Shown here: positions 7,773 to 15,597 of the stretch, piece after piece
How positions within the stretch are numbered: position 1 is the stretch's first letter
How the letters are laid out: each line of letters begins with the position of its first letter
Origin: Candidatus Pacearchaeota archaeon
GTDB taxonomy: Archaea > Nanobdellota > Nanobdellia > Pacearchaeales > GW2011-AR1
Assembly (NCBI GenBank): GCA_030699205.1
Contig: JAUYJY010000022.1
Location: forward strand, 1-28,367
Length of the DNA stretch: 28,367 nt
Reading direction: 5' to 3'
Program-made: the position numbers and the translations under genes
The notes under the pieces: model-generated
The model's database searches: none
Seen by the model: the letters and a program-made list of their open reading frames with translations, nothing else
What the model was told of the DNA's origin: nothing

Positions 7773-8788
7773 TAGAAAAATTGTTATTAATTATGCCAAT
7801 TATTGTGAGTTTTTTTGTAGCTTGGTTTTTGCTGCCCTATTGGATTAGAAAAATGAAAGAAGTTGGAATTGTATGGGAAGATATGAATAAAGTTGCAAAA
7901 AAAGATATTTCAGGTTCTGGAGGAGTTATTGTTGTTTTGGCATTTGTATTGGGAGTTCTTGGATTTGTTGCTTACAGAATATTTTACTTAAATACCTCTA
8001 ATAATTTTCTTCTTGAAATTTTTTCATTATTAACTGTAATTCTTTTACTTGGATGGATTGGATTTATAGATGATTTAATGGGGTGGAGAAAAGGAGGATT
8101 ATCTATAAGGTCAAGGATTATTCTTGTGTTTTTGGCATCTATCCCATTGGTTGTTATAAATGTCGGAAAAAGTATTGTAAGTATTCCATTTATAGGCCCT
8201 GTTGAATTTGGATTATTATATCCTTTGATATTAATCCCTTTAGGAATTGTTGGCGCTGCAACTACTTTTAATTTTCTTGCGGGTTTTAATGGGCTTGAAG
8301 CTGGTCAGGGAATAATCCTCCTTTTATCTATGGGATTAGTTGCCTTTTTCACAGGAAGTTCATGGTTATTTATAATTGCTTTATGTATGGCCGCTGCACT
8401 TATCGGATTTTTATATTTTAATTTTTATCCTACAAAATTATTTCCAGGCGATTCGCTTACTTATCCCGTGGGGGGACTTATTGCAATAATTGCAATATTA
8501 GGCAATTTTGAAAAAATTGCTGTCTTCTTTTTTATACCTTTTATTATTGAAACTTGTTTAAAAATAAGGGGAGGGTTAATTAGATCTTCCTTTGGGAAAC
8601 CTATGGAAGATGGAACTTTGGGATTAAGATACAATAAGATTTATAGTTTGAATCACCTTACAATATATTTAATGAAAAAACTTGAAATAAAACCAACTGA
8701 AAAAAAAGCAGTTCTTTGGATATGGATGTTTCAAATAATTATTATAATTTTAGGTTTTATAATTTTTAACAGAGGGATATTTGGATGA
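7769..8788 (+). CDS. UDP-GlcNAc:lipid-phosphate GlcNAc-1-phosphate transferase (ALG7/WecA/MraY family)
   Basis: This 339-aa multi-pass protein has the family signatures in order: ISGSGGV near residue 48, GFIDDLMGWRKGG (Mg-binding aspartates, about 95-107), NFLAGFNGLEAGQG (about 168-181) and FPGDSLTYPVGG (about 227-238). The KPMEDGTLGL..NKIYSLNHLT loop near 275-298 resembles eukaryotic ALG7/DPAGT1 more than bacterial MraY. The family moves a sugar-1-phosphate from a UDP-sugar (usually GlcNAc-1-P) to a polyprenol or dolichol phosphate, the first step of lipid-linked glycan synthesis. It overlaps aglB by four bases and the flippase gene by four, so start and end of the same glycan pathway are coupled. 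Confidence 0.88.
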   Translation: MIEKLLLIMPIIVSFFVAWFLLPYWIRKMKEVGIVWEDMNKVAKKDISGSGGVIVVLAFVLGVLGFVAYRIFYLNTSNNFLLEIFSLLTVILLLGWIGFIDDLMGWRKGGLSIRSRIILVFLASIPLVVINVGKSIVSIPFIGPVEFGLLYPLILIPLGIVGAATTFNFLAGFNGLEAGQGIILLLSMGLVAFFTGSSWLFIIALCMAAALIGFLYFNFYPTKLFPGDSLTYPVGGLIAIIAILGNFEKIAVFFFIPFIIETCLKIRGGLIRSSFGKPMEDGTLGLRYNKIYSLNHLTIYLMKKLEIKPTEKKAVLWIWMFQIIIIILGFIIFNRGIFG

Positions 8789-9990
8789 AAATAAATAAAA
8801 GTCTTTGGAAAGGAAGCATTGTTTTATTAATTGCTTTTGGCATCTTTAATTTTTTTCATTTTTTATTTCAATTTTTTATGGCGAGAATGTTGACAGTTAT
8901 AGAATATGGTATTTTAGCGACGTTATTTGCTATAACTTATATCTTGCTTGTTTTTACAGAGTCTTTTCAGACTGTTCTTGCAAAATACTCTGCAAGAGAA
9001 AGGGATTTGGGAAAGCTAAAAAATGTGTTTAAAAGGTCTTCTAAAAAGGCATTGAAATTTTCTATTATGTTGTTTATTGCTTATTTAATAGTCGGAATAT
9101 TTCTTTCAAAAATATTAAATATTAAATATTTGCTTATTTCAACTACTGGTTTAGTAATCTTTCTTGCTTTCTTTCTTCCAATTTCAAGAGGAATTATGCA
9201 GGGAAGAAAAAAATTTAAGGCACTTGGAGCCAATATGATTTTTGAAGCCACGTTGAAGTTAATTATTGGATTTTTACTTGTTTTTCTGGGGTGGAGCGTT
9301 TTTGGAGCAATTGTGGGAGTTATTTTAGGAGGATTTGCAGCCTTTTTATTTTCTTTTTTACAATTAAAGGAAATAACAAGGGCAAAAGAAAAAATTGTTA
9401 ATATTGGAAATATTTACAAATATGCGATGCCCACTATAATTGTAACTGCAAGCATTGTAGTCTTTTATAGTTTGGATGTGGTGATTGCAAGGATTTTCTT
9501 TGAGCCAGAAATTGCAGGGGCGTATGCAATTGCATCTATTTTAGGAAAAGTAATTTTTTGGGGGACACTTCCAATAAGCAAGGCAATGTTTCCATTATCT
9601 TCCAGTAAGGGTGTTCAGAAAGAAAAATCGGGAAATATTTTTGCAAACTCTTTAGTCTTGGTTTTTATGGGAATAATCTCTGCTTTGATTGTATTTTATT
9701 TCTTTCCTGAATTTGTTATAAAAATATTTTCCGGAAAATCAATTCCTGATGCTGTGAGTGTTTTATTTTATTTGGGAATTGCTTTTAGTTTTATTTCATT
9801 GAGCAATATAATTTTACTTCATAAACTTTCTATAGATAAAATAAAAAGACCATATCTTCTCGGAATTTTTATAATTCTTGAGATTGTATTGTTAAGCGTC
9901 TTTTCATCTAATTTGATAGAGTTTTCAATTGCGTTTGTAACTGCTTCTGCGGCATTTTTGTGGGGTGTTGTTTTTTTGATTAGGGATTGA
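8785..9990 (+). CDS. Polysaccharide flippase (MOP/Wzx-like)
   Basis: This 401-aa protein has about 12 hydrophobic segments and the MOP-superfamily N-terminal pattern (FFMARMLTVIEYGILATLFA at residues 31-50, then a second conserved turn at ISRGIMQGRKKFKALG). This is the polysaccharide-biosynthesis flippase type (Wzx/RfbX, PF01943 or PF13440). It would move lipid-linked glycans from the inner to the outer face of the membrane. The gene is third in the aglB unit with an ATGA overlap, which fits supplying AglB with flipped substrate. Its stop codon abuts the stop of the convergent methyltransferase gene. Confidence 0.85.
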   Translation: MKINKSLWKGSIVLLIAFGIFNFFHFLFQFFMARMLTVIEYGILATLFAITYILLVFTESFQTVLAKYSARERDLGKLKNVFKRSSKKALKFSIMLFIAYLIVGIFLSKILNIKYLLISTTGLVIFLAFFLPISRGIMQGRKKFKALGANMIFEATLKLIIGFLLVFLGWSVFGAIVGVILGGFAAFLFSFLQLKEITRAKEKIVNIGNIYKYAMPTIIVTASIVVFYSLDVVIARIFFEPEIAGAYAIASILGKVIFWGTLPISKAMFPLSSSKGVQKEKSGNIFANSLVLVFMGIISALIVFYFFPEFVIKIFSGKSIPDAVSVLFYLGIAFSFISLSNIILLHKLSIDKIKRPYLLGIFIILEIVLLSVFSSNLIEFSIAFVTASAAFLWGVVFLIRD

Positions 9991-10662
9991 CTATTTTGTT
10001 GCAAAAACAGAATAATTTATTGTGAATACATCGCTATAGAAGATCTTGTCTGCCATTTTCCCTATTTTGTTTAGGATTATTATTAATGGTTTTGCTAAAA
10101 AATTTGGCAACTTTTCGGATATCCCCCACACGATTAATTGAATTATAGAAAGAACTGCCCCTCCGTTTGGTCTTATTTTGACATAATTAAACTCTTTAAA
10201 TAAATCCTGTAAGGCATACTTGCTAAATCTATAATAATCATTGGGCTCTCCATGTAGTGGTGCGGCCATGTGTGTTGTAAGCAAACAAACGCCATTTTTC
10301 TTTAGCACCCTATGAATTTCACTTACTGCTTTTTTTGGATTTTTAACATGTTCTAAAACCTGAAAGCACACCACACTATCGATGGAACCATTATTGAGTG
10401 GAATTCTTTTAGTAATGTCTGCAGTTATATCTATTCCTGAATATGAATGGTTATCTAATGTAATATACTTTTCAAACTTGAATAACTTTTTATATGGTGT
10501 TGTGCCTGCCCCAACATCTAAAACTACTCCCTTTATCTTAGGAGCACATGATTTTACTGCCTTCAGGAGTTCGGAAAAGTGAAGGTAAATATCATCAGAT
10601 AACTTTGGATTTTGCCATACTCTTAATGGCCGATGTATTTGCCCCGTCCATTTTTTATCCAT
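9991..10662 (-). CDS. Class I SAM-dependent methyltransferase
   Basis: This 223-aa protein has a Rossmann-type methyltransferase core. Motif I is VVLDVGAGTTPY (residues 46-57); an acidic position follows in YITLDNH (about 67-73), and motif IV-V is VVCFQVLEHVKNPKKAV (about 97-113). Later HGEPNDYYRFSKYAL resembles methyltransferases in surface-polysaccharide clusters. The substrate is not clear; a sugar or glycan is the natural guess from the neighbours. The start ATG 10662 lies one base after the stop of the upstream small gene, so expression probably depends on a message coming from the GT genes at 11-13 kb. Confidence 0.85.
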   Translation of the reverse strand: MDKKWTGQIHRPLRVWQNPKLSDDIYLHFSELLKAVKSCAPKIKGVVLDVGAGTTPYKKLFKFEKYITLDNHSYSGIDITADITKRIPLNNGSIDSVVCFQVLEHVKNPKKAVSEIHRVLKKNGVCLLTTHMAAPLHGEPNDYYRFSKYALQDLFKEFNYVKIRPNGGAVLSIIQLIVWGISEKLPNFLAKPLIIILNKIGKMADKIFYSDVFTINYSVFATK

Positions 10663-10663
10663 A

Positions 10664-10879
10664 TTAACTCCATCGGCAAGTGGTTTTTAACCTTTGTTGT
10701 AGTAAACCTTTATTCATTAATATTCCCCACCCATGCTCTGCCGTTAGGATTGGATGTGGCAATTTAAAACCATCTCCCACTGAGAACCCCGCAAGCAATT
10801 TTATCCATTGAGAGAGACTTGTATATCCACTATGCTTTTTAATATATTTTCTGACCAATATCCTTTCATAAATCTCCAT
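10664..10879 (-). CDS. Small hypothetical protein, possibly a gene remnant
   Basis: This 71-aa frame lies between the GT2 gene and the methyltransferase and ends one base before the latter's ATG. The middle part, GFSVGDGFKLPHPI (about 31-44), faintly recalls the turn before the hexapeptide repeats of serine acetyltransferase-like O-acetyltransferases, but no hexapeptide repeats follow. No leaderless TATA box fits. A stop lies in frame just upstream, while another minus-strand frame stays open from about 10970 to about 10800 and gives a protein-like sequence with two DFSP motifs (FDHHYHRPFDFSPKWRF in part). The two frames may be pieces of one shifted gene. I do not recognise either. Confidence 0.4.
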   Translation of the reverse strand: MEIYERILVRKYIKKHSGYTSLSQWIKLLAGFSVGDGFKLPHPILTAEHGWGILMNKGLLQQRLKTTCRWS

Positions 10880-10970
10880 TTTGGACTAAAGTCAAATGGT
10901 CTATGATAGTGATGATCAAAATTTATGGTCTTTTCTTGTATGGCCCGGGGACTAAAGTCCAGTTTATAAA

Positions 10971-11672
10971 TTAATCAAAAATCCTATACTTGCAGAGGAC
11001 ATATAGTGCCTTTAGCCCATCTTTCCATGTAATTTTCTTACCTTCTACAAAGCTCCTTGAATTATAGGTTATTGGAATTTCAAGAAGTTTATATCCTTTT
11101 TTTAAAATTTTTGCAGTAATCTCAGGCTCTATGTCAAATTTATTTGCGTTTAAATTTAAACTCTTAATAACTTTCTGAGACATCATTTTATAGCAAGTTT
11201 CCATGTCAGTGATTTTCTGCCCATATAAAATCATTGTAAGAAAAGAGAGGAATTTATTTCCGTAATAATGGGATTTTATTTGGAATCCTGTAATTTTGCC
11301 AAGCATTCTTGAGCCATATACTACATCCGCTTTATTTTTCTGCAATGGGACTATAAGATTTTTAAAATCTTCAGGGTCATACTCTAAATCTCCATCCTGA
11401 ATAACAATGTAATCTCCCGACGCCTTTTTAAATCCGGCTCTTAAGGCCGAACCCTTCCCTAAATTTTTCTTATGTTCAATATAATTAATATTTTTGTATT
11501 CTTTTATAAGTAATTTAATTATTTCTTTTGATTTATCAGTGCTTGCGTCATTTACAATGATTATTTCTTTTTTTATATCTTTGATTTTTAGATCTTGTAA
11601 TTTAACAATTATTTGTGAGAGCGTCTTTTCTTCATTATATACTGGGACAATAATAGATAATTTTTTTACCAT
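10971..11672 (-). CDS. GT2 glycosyltransferase, dolichol-phosphate sugar synthase (DPM1) like
   Basis: This 233-aa protein is a compact family-2 glycosyltransferase. It begins LSIIVPVYNEEKTL, has IIIVNDASTDKS near residue 40, KNLGKGSALRAGF (about 69-81) and the metal-binding QDGDLEYDPEDF (92-103). DMETCYKMMS near 162 resembles the DxxxGxR/K region of polyprenol-phosphate mannose or glucose synthases. It has no C-terminal membrane anchor, as in soluble DPM1. It would make a polyprenyl-phosphate sugar on the cytosolic side. The gene directly follows the PMT-like gene (TAAATG junction); that product uses exactly such a donor, so the two form a natural pair. Confidence 0.85.
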   Translation of the reverse strand: MVKKLSIIVPVYNEEKTLSQIIVKLQDLKIKDIKKEIIIVNDASTDKSKEIIKLLIKEYKNINYIEHKKNLGKGSALRAGFKKASGDYIVIQDGDLEYDPEDFKNLIVPLQKNKADVVYGSRMLGKITGFQIKSHYYGNKFLSFLTMILYGQKITDMETCYKMMSQKVIKSLNLNANKFDIEPEITAKILKKGYKLLEIPITYNSRSFVEGKKITWKDGLKALYVLCKYRIFD

Positions 11673-13454
11673 TTATCTTTCTCCTAAGATTAAATAGAAA
11701 ATGTATATGACTGAAAGTCCTGCAAGAATTAATTCTAAATATAAAACCCAATGGGCAGTGGTATCAAGGAGTGTGCTGAAAAAACCTTGCGTTTCATAAT
11801 TATCAAATATTCTTTCTTTTGGTTGATAATTTACGGGATAATAAAACCATTCATGGGTTGATTTAATTAATGAGGGCACACTTGATTTCATAATTATTTC
11901 TGCACTGTATATATTGAAATATGGTTTTCCATCTACATCATTTATTGTCTTTACTAATTCTGATTGGGTGCTAAATAATTTAACTAATTGCTCCATAGAG
12001 CTATTAAATTCTGGCTGATCCTTAATCGTACCCCATCCGCAATCATCTGGGATGCATTCAATGTAATAAACTTTGAGAGTTACTCTTTCTCCTGGAATGT
12101 CATCCATATTTGATAGAATTTCTATAAATGTTGAACCCTCTATATAATTCCTATCCCAGAACATAAAAACAGTTCTTCCTCTGTATATTCTCCCGTCCGA
12201 AACGACTATTGCATTTTCAGGAATATCCTCTTCTTTGAAATCAATTGTTTGACCAAGAGGGTCTTTTTGCCCAAATAATCCGTGGACATCTCCATTGCGG
12301 ACTTGAATGTATGAAATGATTATTATCAGAGCAATTATGATATAAATAAATTGTTTTGAATATTTCTTAATAGGCCTTGTAATTGAGATCTTATTTATTC
12401 CATGTGCTGCGAAAAGCACTGCATAAAAACTTGCGAAAACAAAATGATTTGGAAGTAATGAAGTTCCAGCTAGGAAAATAAATGGGATTAAAAAAGTTAA
12501 TGAAAGAAAAATCGCAAACTTATCTTTGTTTTTAAAAAAATAAAACAATCCGATTAAAGAGAATAGTAAGAGTGCGGAAGATTCGTAAGTATATAAGAAA
12601 GAGAATGCCTTTGCAAGCCCAGGAGAATTTCCAGATTCAGCGATGATTAGGGATTTTGCATTAAACCCTTCGATTGTTGGAGCAATTGCCTTGTAGGTTT
12701 CAAAAGAAATTCCCGTGAATCTTGCAAATTGAAGATCTACAATCCCTTTTTCTTGGTATAACAATAAATTAAAGGTTAAAACTGGCAAGAACATTACGAA
12801 AAGTAAGAGTCCTGCAAGAAGATAATCCTTCAATTTGACAGATTTATTTTTGATAAAATGATAATATGCACTGCAGATAAAAATAGAAAATGCAAATGGG
12901 AGAGCCACAGGTTTGGACATTACTGCGAGGCCAATTGAAATCCAAATTAAATAGAAATATTTTTTATCTTTGTTTTTTGTAAAAATTATGAAGAAATAAA
13001 TTGAAAGAAAAACAAAAAAAGTCATAGTGATATCAAGGCTTGCTTCCATATTATCTAATTGAAAGTAAGAAATCAAAGAAATTAGGATTGAGATTAAAGC
13101 GGTTTTTTTATCGAATAGTTCCTTTGCTATAAAGTAAATTACAACTAAAAGGAGAGAGCCAAAAAGGATAGATGTAAATTTAATACCTATAATGTTTGTG
13201 CCAAATAATTTCATAAAAAAATCGCTCATCCAGAACCATAGGGCACCTTGGTCCATTATTTGAAGTTTGCCCGAATTTATAAACCCAATAGAATGCACAC
13301 CATGAACCATTTCATCAGCACTTATTTTATTTCTTAGGGCTGCAAGAACTCTGATTATAAAACCAACTATAAAAATTCCGAATAATGCAAGGGTTTTCTT
13401 ATTTATACTAAAAATCTTATCAACTACTTTTTCAATATATTTATTTAAATCCAT
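11673..13454 (-). CDS. PMT/ArnT-like (GT39-type) membrane glycosyltransferase
   Basis: This 593-aa protein has about ten or eleven hydrophobic segments in residues 20-390, followed by a soluble region and a last C-terminal helix. The first external loop carries ISADEMVHG with the acidic pair D47-E48, the catalytic position in protein O-mannosyltransferases and ArnT-like enzymes. These use polyprenyl-phosphate sugars on the outer face of the membrane. LDNMEASLDITMTF near residue 130 and ISKP-like turns fit the GT-C fold. It opens a minus-strand operon with the DPM1-like gene. A TATA box about 25 bp upstream supports ATG 13454. Whether it modifies protein or lipid-linked glycan cannot be told. 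Confidence 0.82.
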   Translation of the reverse strand: MDLNKYIEKVVDKIFSINKKTLALFGIFIVGFIIRVLAALRNKISADEMVHGVHSIGFINSGKLQIMDQGALWFWMSDFFMKLFGTNIIGIKFTSILFGSLLLVVIYFIAKELFDKKTALISILISLISYFQLDNMEASLDITMTFFVFLSIYFFIIFTKNKDKKYFYLIWISIGLAVMSKPVALPFAFSIFICSAYYHFIKNKSVKLKDYLLAGLLLFVMFLPVLTFNLLLYQEKGIVDLQFARFTGISFETYKAIAPTIEGFNAKSLIIAESGNSPGLAKAFSFLYTYESSALLLFSLIGLFYFFKNKDKFAIFLSLTFLIPFIFLAGTSLLPNHFVFASFYAVLFAAHGINKISITRPIKKYSKQFIYIIIALIIIISYIQVRNGDVHGLFGQKDPLGQTIDFKEEDIPENAIVVSDGRIYRGRTVFMFWDRNYIEGSTFIEILSNMDDIPGERVTLKVYYIECIPDDCGWGTIKDQPEFNSSMEQLVKLFSTQSELVKTINDVDGKPYFNIYSAEIIMKSSVPSLIKSTHEWFYYPVNYQPKERIFDNYETQGFFSTLLDTTAHWVLYLELILAGLSVIYIFYLILGER

Positions 13455-13471
13455 GATTTTATGGAATTTTT

Positions 13472-13485
13472 AATATATAAAAAAC
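13472..13485 (-). promoter_or_regulatory. TATA box of the PMT-like operon (minus strand)
   Basis: On the minus strand, TTTTTTATATATTA lies about 22-27 bp before ATG 13454. It is the left half of a 72-bp divergent promoter region. Confidence 0.45.
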
Positions 13486-13495
13486 TATGTAGATA

Positions 13496-13505
13496 AGTTT
13501 AAAAT
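13496..13505 (+). promoter_or_regulatory. TATA box of the ALG5-like GT2 unit (plus strand)
   Basis: AGTTTAAAAT, preceded by a BRE-like GATA, is centred 25.5 bp before ATG 13527. Here the divergent genes have separate TATA boxes, unlike the VIT1-like/secY pair. Confidence 0.5.
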
Positions 13506-13526
13506 CCCTCTATTTTAGAGTTTAAT

Positions 13527-14300
13527 ATGAAAAAAATTGCAATTATTATTCCTGCATATAATGAGGAAAGAAGGATAGGCAAAACCCTTGAAGAATACTC
13601 AAGGTATTTTGAAGATATAATTAAAGAGGGAATCATAGACTATGAGATTCTTGTTGTGATTAATAATACAAGAGATGGGACTGAAGAGATTGTTAAGTTT
13701 TTTGCGGATAAAAATAATAAAATAAGCTATATAAATCTGGAACGTGGTGGAAAAGGGTTTGCGGTTATCGAGGGATTTAAAAGAGCGTTAATTAATTCTG
13801 AGAATTACTTTATAGGATTTACGGATGCGGACATGGCGACGCGTCCTGACGAATTTTTTAAATTAGTTGTTGCATGCAAAAAATCTGATGGTGCAATTGC
13901 AGACAGATATGGCAAGAAATCAAAAATCTATCCAAAACCCTCTATAAAAAGATTATTAGCTAAAAGAGCATTTAACATTCTTTCAAGATCTCTTTTGCTT
14001 CTTCCTTTTAAAGATACTCAATGCGGTGCGAAAGTATTTAGGAGAGATGCGTTAGAAAGAGTCATTCCATATTTGAGTATGTCTGAATGGGCTTTTGATG
14101 TGGAACTTTTATATCATCTAAAGAAAAATAAGTTTCTTGTGACTTCTGTCCCAATTGTTTGGATAGACGAAGAATACTCTAAAATTAACTTTTGGAAATC
14201 AGGACCTTGGATGGCTCTTGGGATTGTAAGATTAAGGCTTTTGAACTCTCCTATGAAAAATATTATTAAAATATATGACTTATGGAATAAAAATGGTTAA
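13527..14300 (+). CDS. GT2 glycosyltransferase, dolichyl-phosphate glucosyltransferase (ALG5) like
   Basis: This 257-aa family-2 glycosyltransferase begins IAIIIPAYNEERRIGKTL, continues with VVINNTRDGTEEI (about 43-55), RGGKGFAVIEGFKRAL (73-88) and the donor/metal motif TDADMATRPDEF (99-110), then DTQCGAKVFRRDAL near residue 163. That set is typical of ALG5 and archaeal AglJ-type dolichol-phosphate glucosyltransferases. It would charge a polyprenyl phosphate with glucose or another sugar from a UDP-sugar. The 3' end overlaps the next gene, a methyltransferase, by eight bases. Confidence 0.85.
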   Translation: MKKIAIIIPAYNEERRIGKTLEEYSRYFEDIIKEGIIDYEILVVINNTRDGTEEIVKFFADKNNKISYINLERGGKGFAVIEGFKRALINSENYFIGFTDADMATRPDEFFKLVVACKKSDGAIADRYGKKSKIYPKPSIKRLLAKRAFNILSRSLLLLPFKDTQCGAKVFRRDALERVIPYLSMSEWAFDVELLYHLKKNKFLVTSVPIVWIDEEYSKINFWKSGPWMALGIVRLRLLNSPMKNIIKIYDLWNKNG

Positions 14301-14823
14301 AAAACTAAATGTTGGCTGTGCGGGAGATATAAAAAAAGGATTTGTTAATTTAGATTTTGTAAAACAGGAAGGTGTTGATGTAGTTCATGATTTAAATAAA
14401 TTCCCATGGCCTTTTAAGGAAGATACTTTTGATGAGATTTATGCGTCACATGTATTAGAACATATAAATGACTTGGTGAAAGTCATGGAAGAAATACATA
14501 GAATCTCTAAGAAGGGTGCAAAAATAATAATAAGGGGGCCTCATTTTTCATGCGGGGTTTCTTATAGAGATCCAACACATAAGAGATTTTTTTCATACTT
14601 TACTTTTGAATATTTTTGCAATCCGGAAGAGTATTATAAAAGAAAAGAAATCGGGTTGTTTGAAATAAAGAGAAGAAAACTTAACTTTACGAGATTGGCA
14701 TTTAAATCTTTAAATAAAATTTTTAACCCGGTAATAAATTCAAATCCAGAAATATATGAAAGGTTTTTCTGCTGGATTTTGCCATGTTCTGGGGCGTTGT
14801 TTGAATTGGAAGTTGTAAAATAA
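14293..14823 (+). CDS. SAM-dependent methyltransferase
   Basis: This 176-aa protein starts MVKKLNVGCAGDIKKG with the SAM-binding loop (residues 5-12), then VNLDFVKQEGVDVVHDL and EIYASHVLEHINDL (about 48-61). The C-terminal part (HFSCGVSYRDPTHKRFFSYFTFEYF, in two parts) is common in methyltransferases of glycan clusters. I prefer ATG 14293, which places the SAM motif at the usual distance from the N-terminus and gives a short overlap with the GT2 gene. An in-frame ATG at 14275 would add six residues. The substrate is unknown, probably a sugar. Confidence 0.8.
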   Translation: MVKKLNVGCAGDIKKGFVNLDFVKQEGVDVVHDLNKFPWPFKEDTFDEIYASHVLEHINDLVKVMEEIHRISKKGAKIIIRGPHFSCGVSYRDPTHKRFFSYFTFEYFCNPEEYYKRKEIGLFEIKRRKLNFTRLAFKSLNKIFNPVINSNPEIYERFFCWILPCSGALFELEVVK

Positions 14824-14843
14824 TTATTTTTGTGTCTACAAAA

Positions 14844-14852
14844 CTTTTAATA
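14844..14852 (+). promoter_or_regulatory. TATA box deciding the rfbF start
   Basis: CTTTTAATA is centred 26 bp before ATG 14874. This favours a leaderless start there over the in-frame GTG at 14832, which lies upstream of this box. Confidence 0.5.
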
Positions 14853-14873
14853 CCTTTAATTATTGAAGTATTT

Positions 14874-15596
14874 ATGAAATGCGTTATCTTTTGCGGCGGG
14901 AAGGGAACTCGGATGGGTTCTTCTACAGAGGATTTGCCAAAGCCCTTATTAAATATAGGGGATGAGCCCATTTTAATAAAAATTATGAATCATTATGCGA
15001 GTTATGGAATAACTAATTTTATATTGTGCCTTGGGTTCTTGGGAGATAAGATAAGAAATTATTTTAAAGAGAACCCTTCAAAATATAATGTTGAAATGAT
15101 AAGCACTGGAGTGGATGCAACTAAATCTGAAAGGCTTCTGGCAGTCAAAGAATTCTTAGACACAGAGGATTCTTTTTTTGTTTCTTATGGAGATGATTTA
15201 TCAAATGTGGATATTTTAGAGTTACGGAAGTTTCATGAAAAAGAAGGAAAATTAATTACCCTTACTGCCGTAAAACTGCCTAACCCCTATGGTGTTCTTG
15301 ATTTTGATGATGTTGATCCAAGAGTTGTTTCTGCGTTTAAAGAAAAACCAATTATGAATGAATGGATTAACGGGGGGTATTTTGTTTTTGATAAAAGAGT
15401 ATTTGAGTATCTGGAAAAGGGAAGTGACCTAGAAGAAGGAGTATTTAATACACTTTCAGAAAAAAAAGAAATTGCAGGATTTAGGCATAAGGGATTTTGG
15501 AAATCTATGAATACACTAAAAGACTATGTTGAATTGAATGAAATGTTTAAGAAAGGAGAATTGAATTGTCTTTTCAGAGAGGGTAAAGAAGAATAA
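14874..15596 (+). CDS. rfbF: Sugar-1-phosphate nucleotidyltransferase, glucose-1-phosphate cytidylyltransferase like
   Basis: This 240-aa protein begins MKCVIFCGGKGTRM, the nucleotide-binding loop of sugar nucleotidyltransferases, with LPKPLLNIGDEPIL near residue 24. YGDDLSNVD (about 104-112) is the metal-binding aspartate region. WINGGYFVFDKRVFEYL (about 164-180) and GFWKSMNTLKDYVEL (about 207-221) are the features that separate RfbF (glucose-1-phosphate cytidylyltransferase, making CDP-glucose) from RmlA. The next gene looks like CDP-glucose 4,6-dehydratase, which supports this call. An upstream GTG at 14832 would add 14 residues before the motif, and I reject it. Confidence 0.82.
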   Translation: MKCVIFCGGKGTRMGSSTEDLPKPLLNIGDEPILIKIMNHYASYGITNFILCLGFLGDKIRNYFKENPSKYNVEMISTGVDATKSERLLAVKEFLDTEDSFFVSYGDDLSNVDILELRKFHEKEGKLITLTAVKLPNPYGVLDFDDVDPRVVSAFKEKPIMNEWINGGYFVFDKRVFEYLEKGSDLEEGVFNTLSEKKEIAGFRHKGFWKSMNTLKDYVELNEMFKKGELNCLFREGKEE

Positions 15597-15597
15597 A

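Noticed and set aside
14275..14292. Upstream ATG start for the second methyltransferase
   Set aside because: It would lengthen the overlap with the GT2 gene to 26 bp and add six residues before a normal N-terminus. It is not impossible, but less likely.
14832..14873. Upstream GTG start for rfbF
   Set aside because: It lies before the TATA box at 14844-14852 and would put 14 extra residues ahead of the conserved MKCVIFCGGKGTRM N-terminus.
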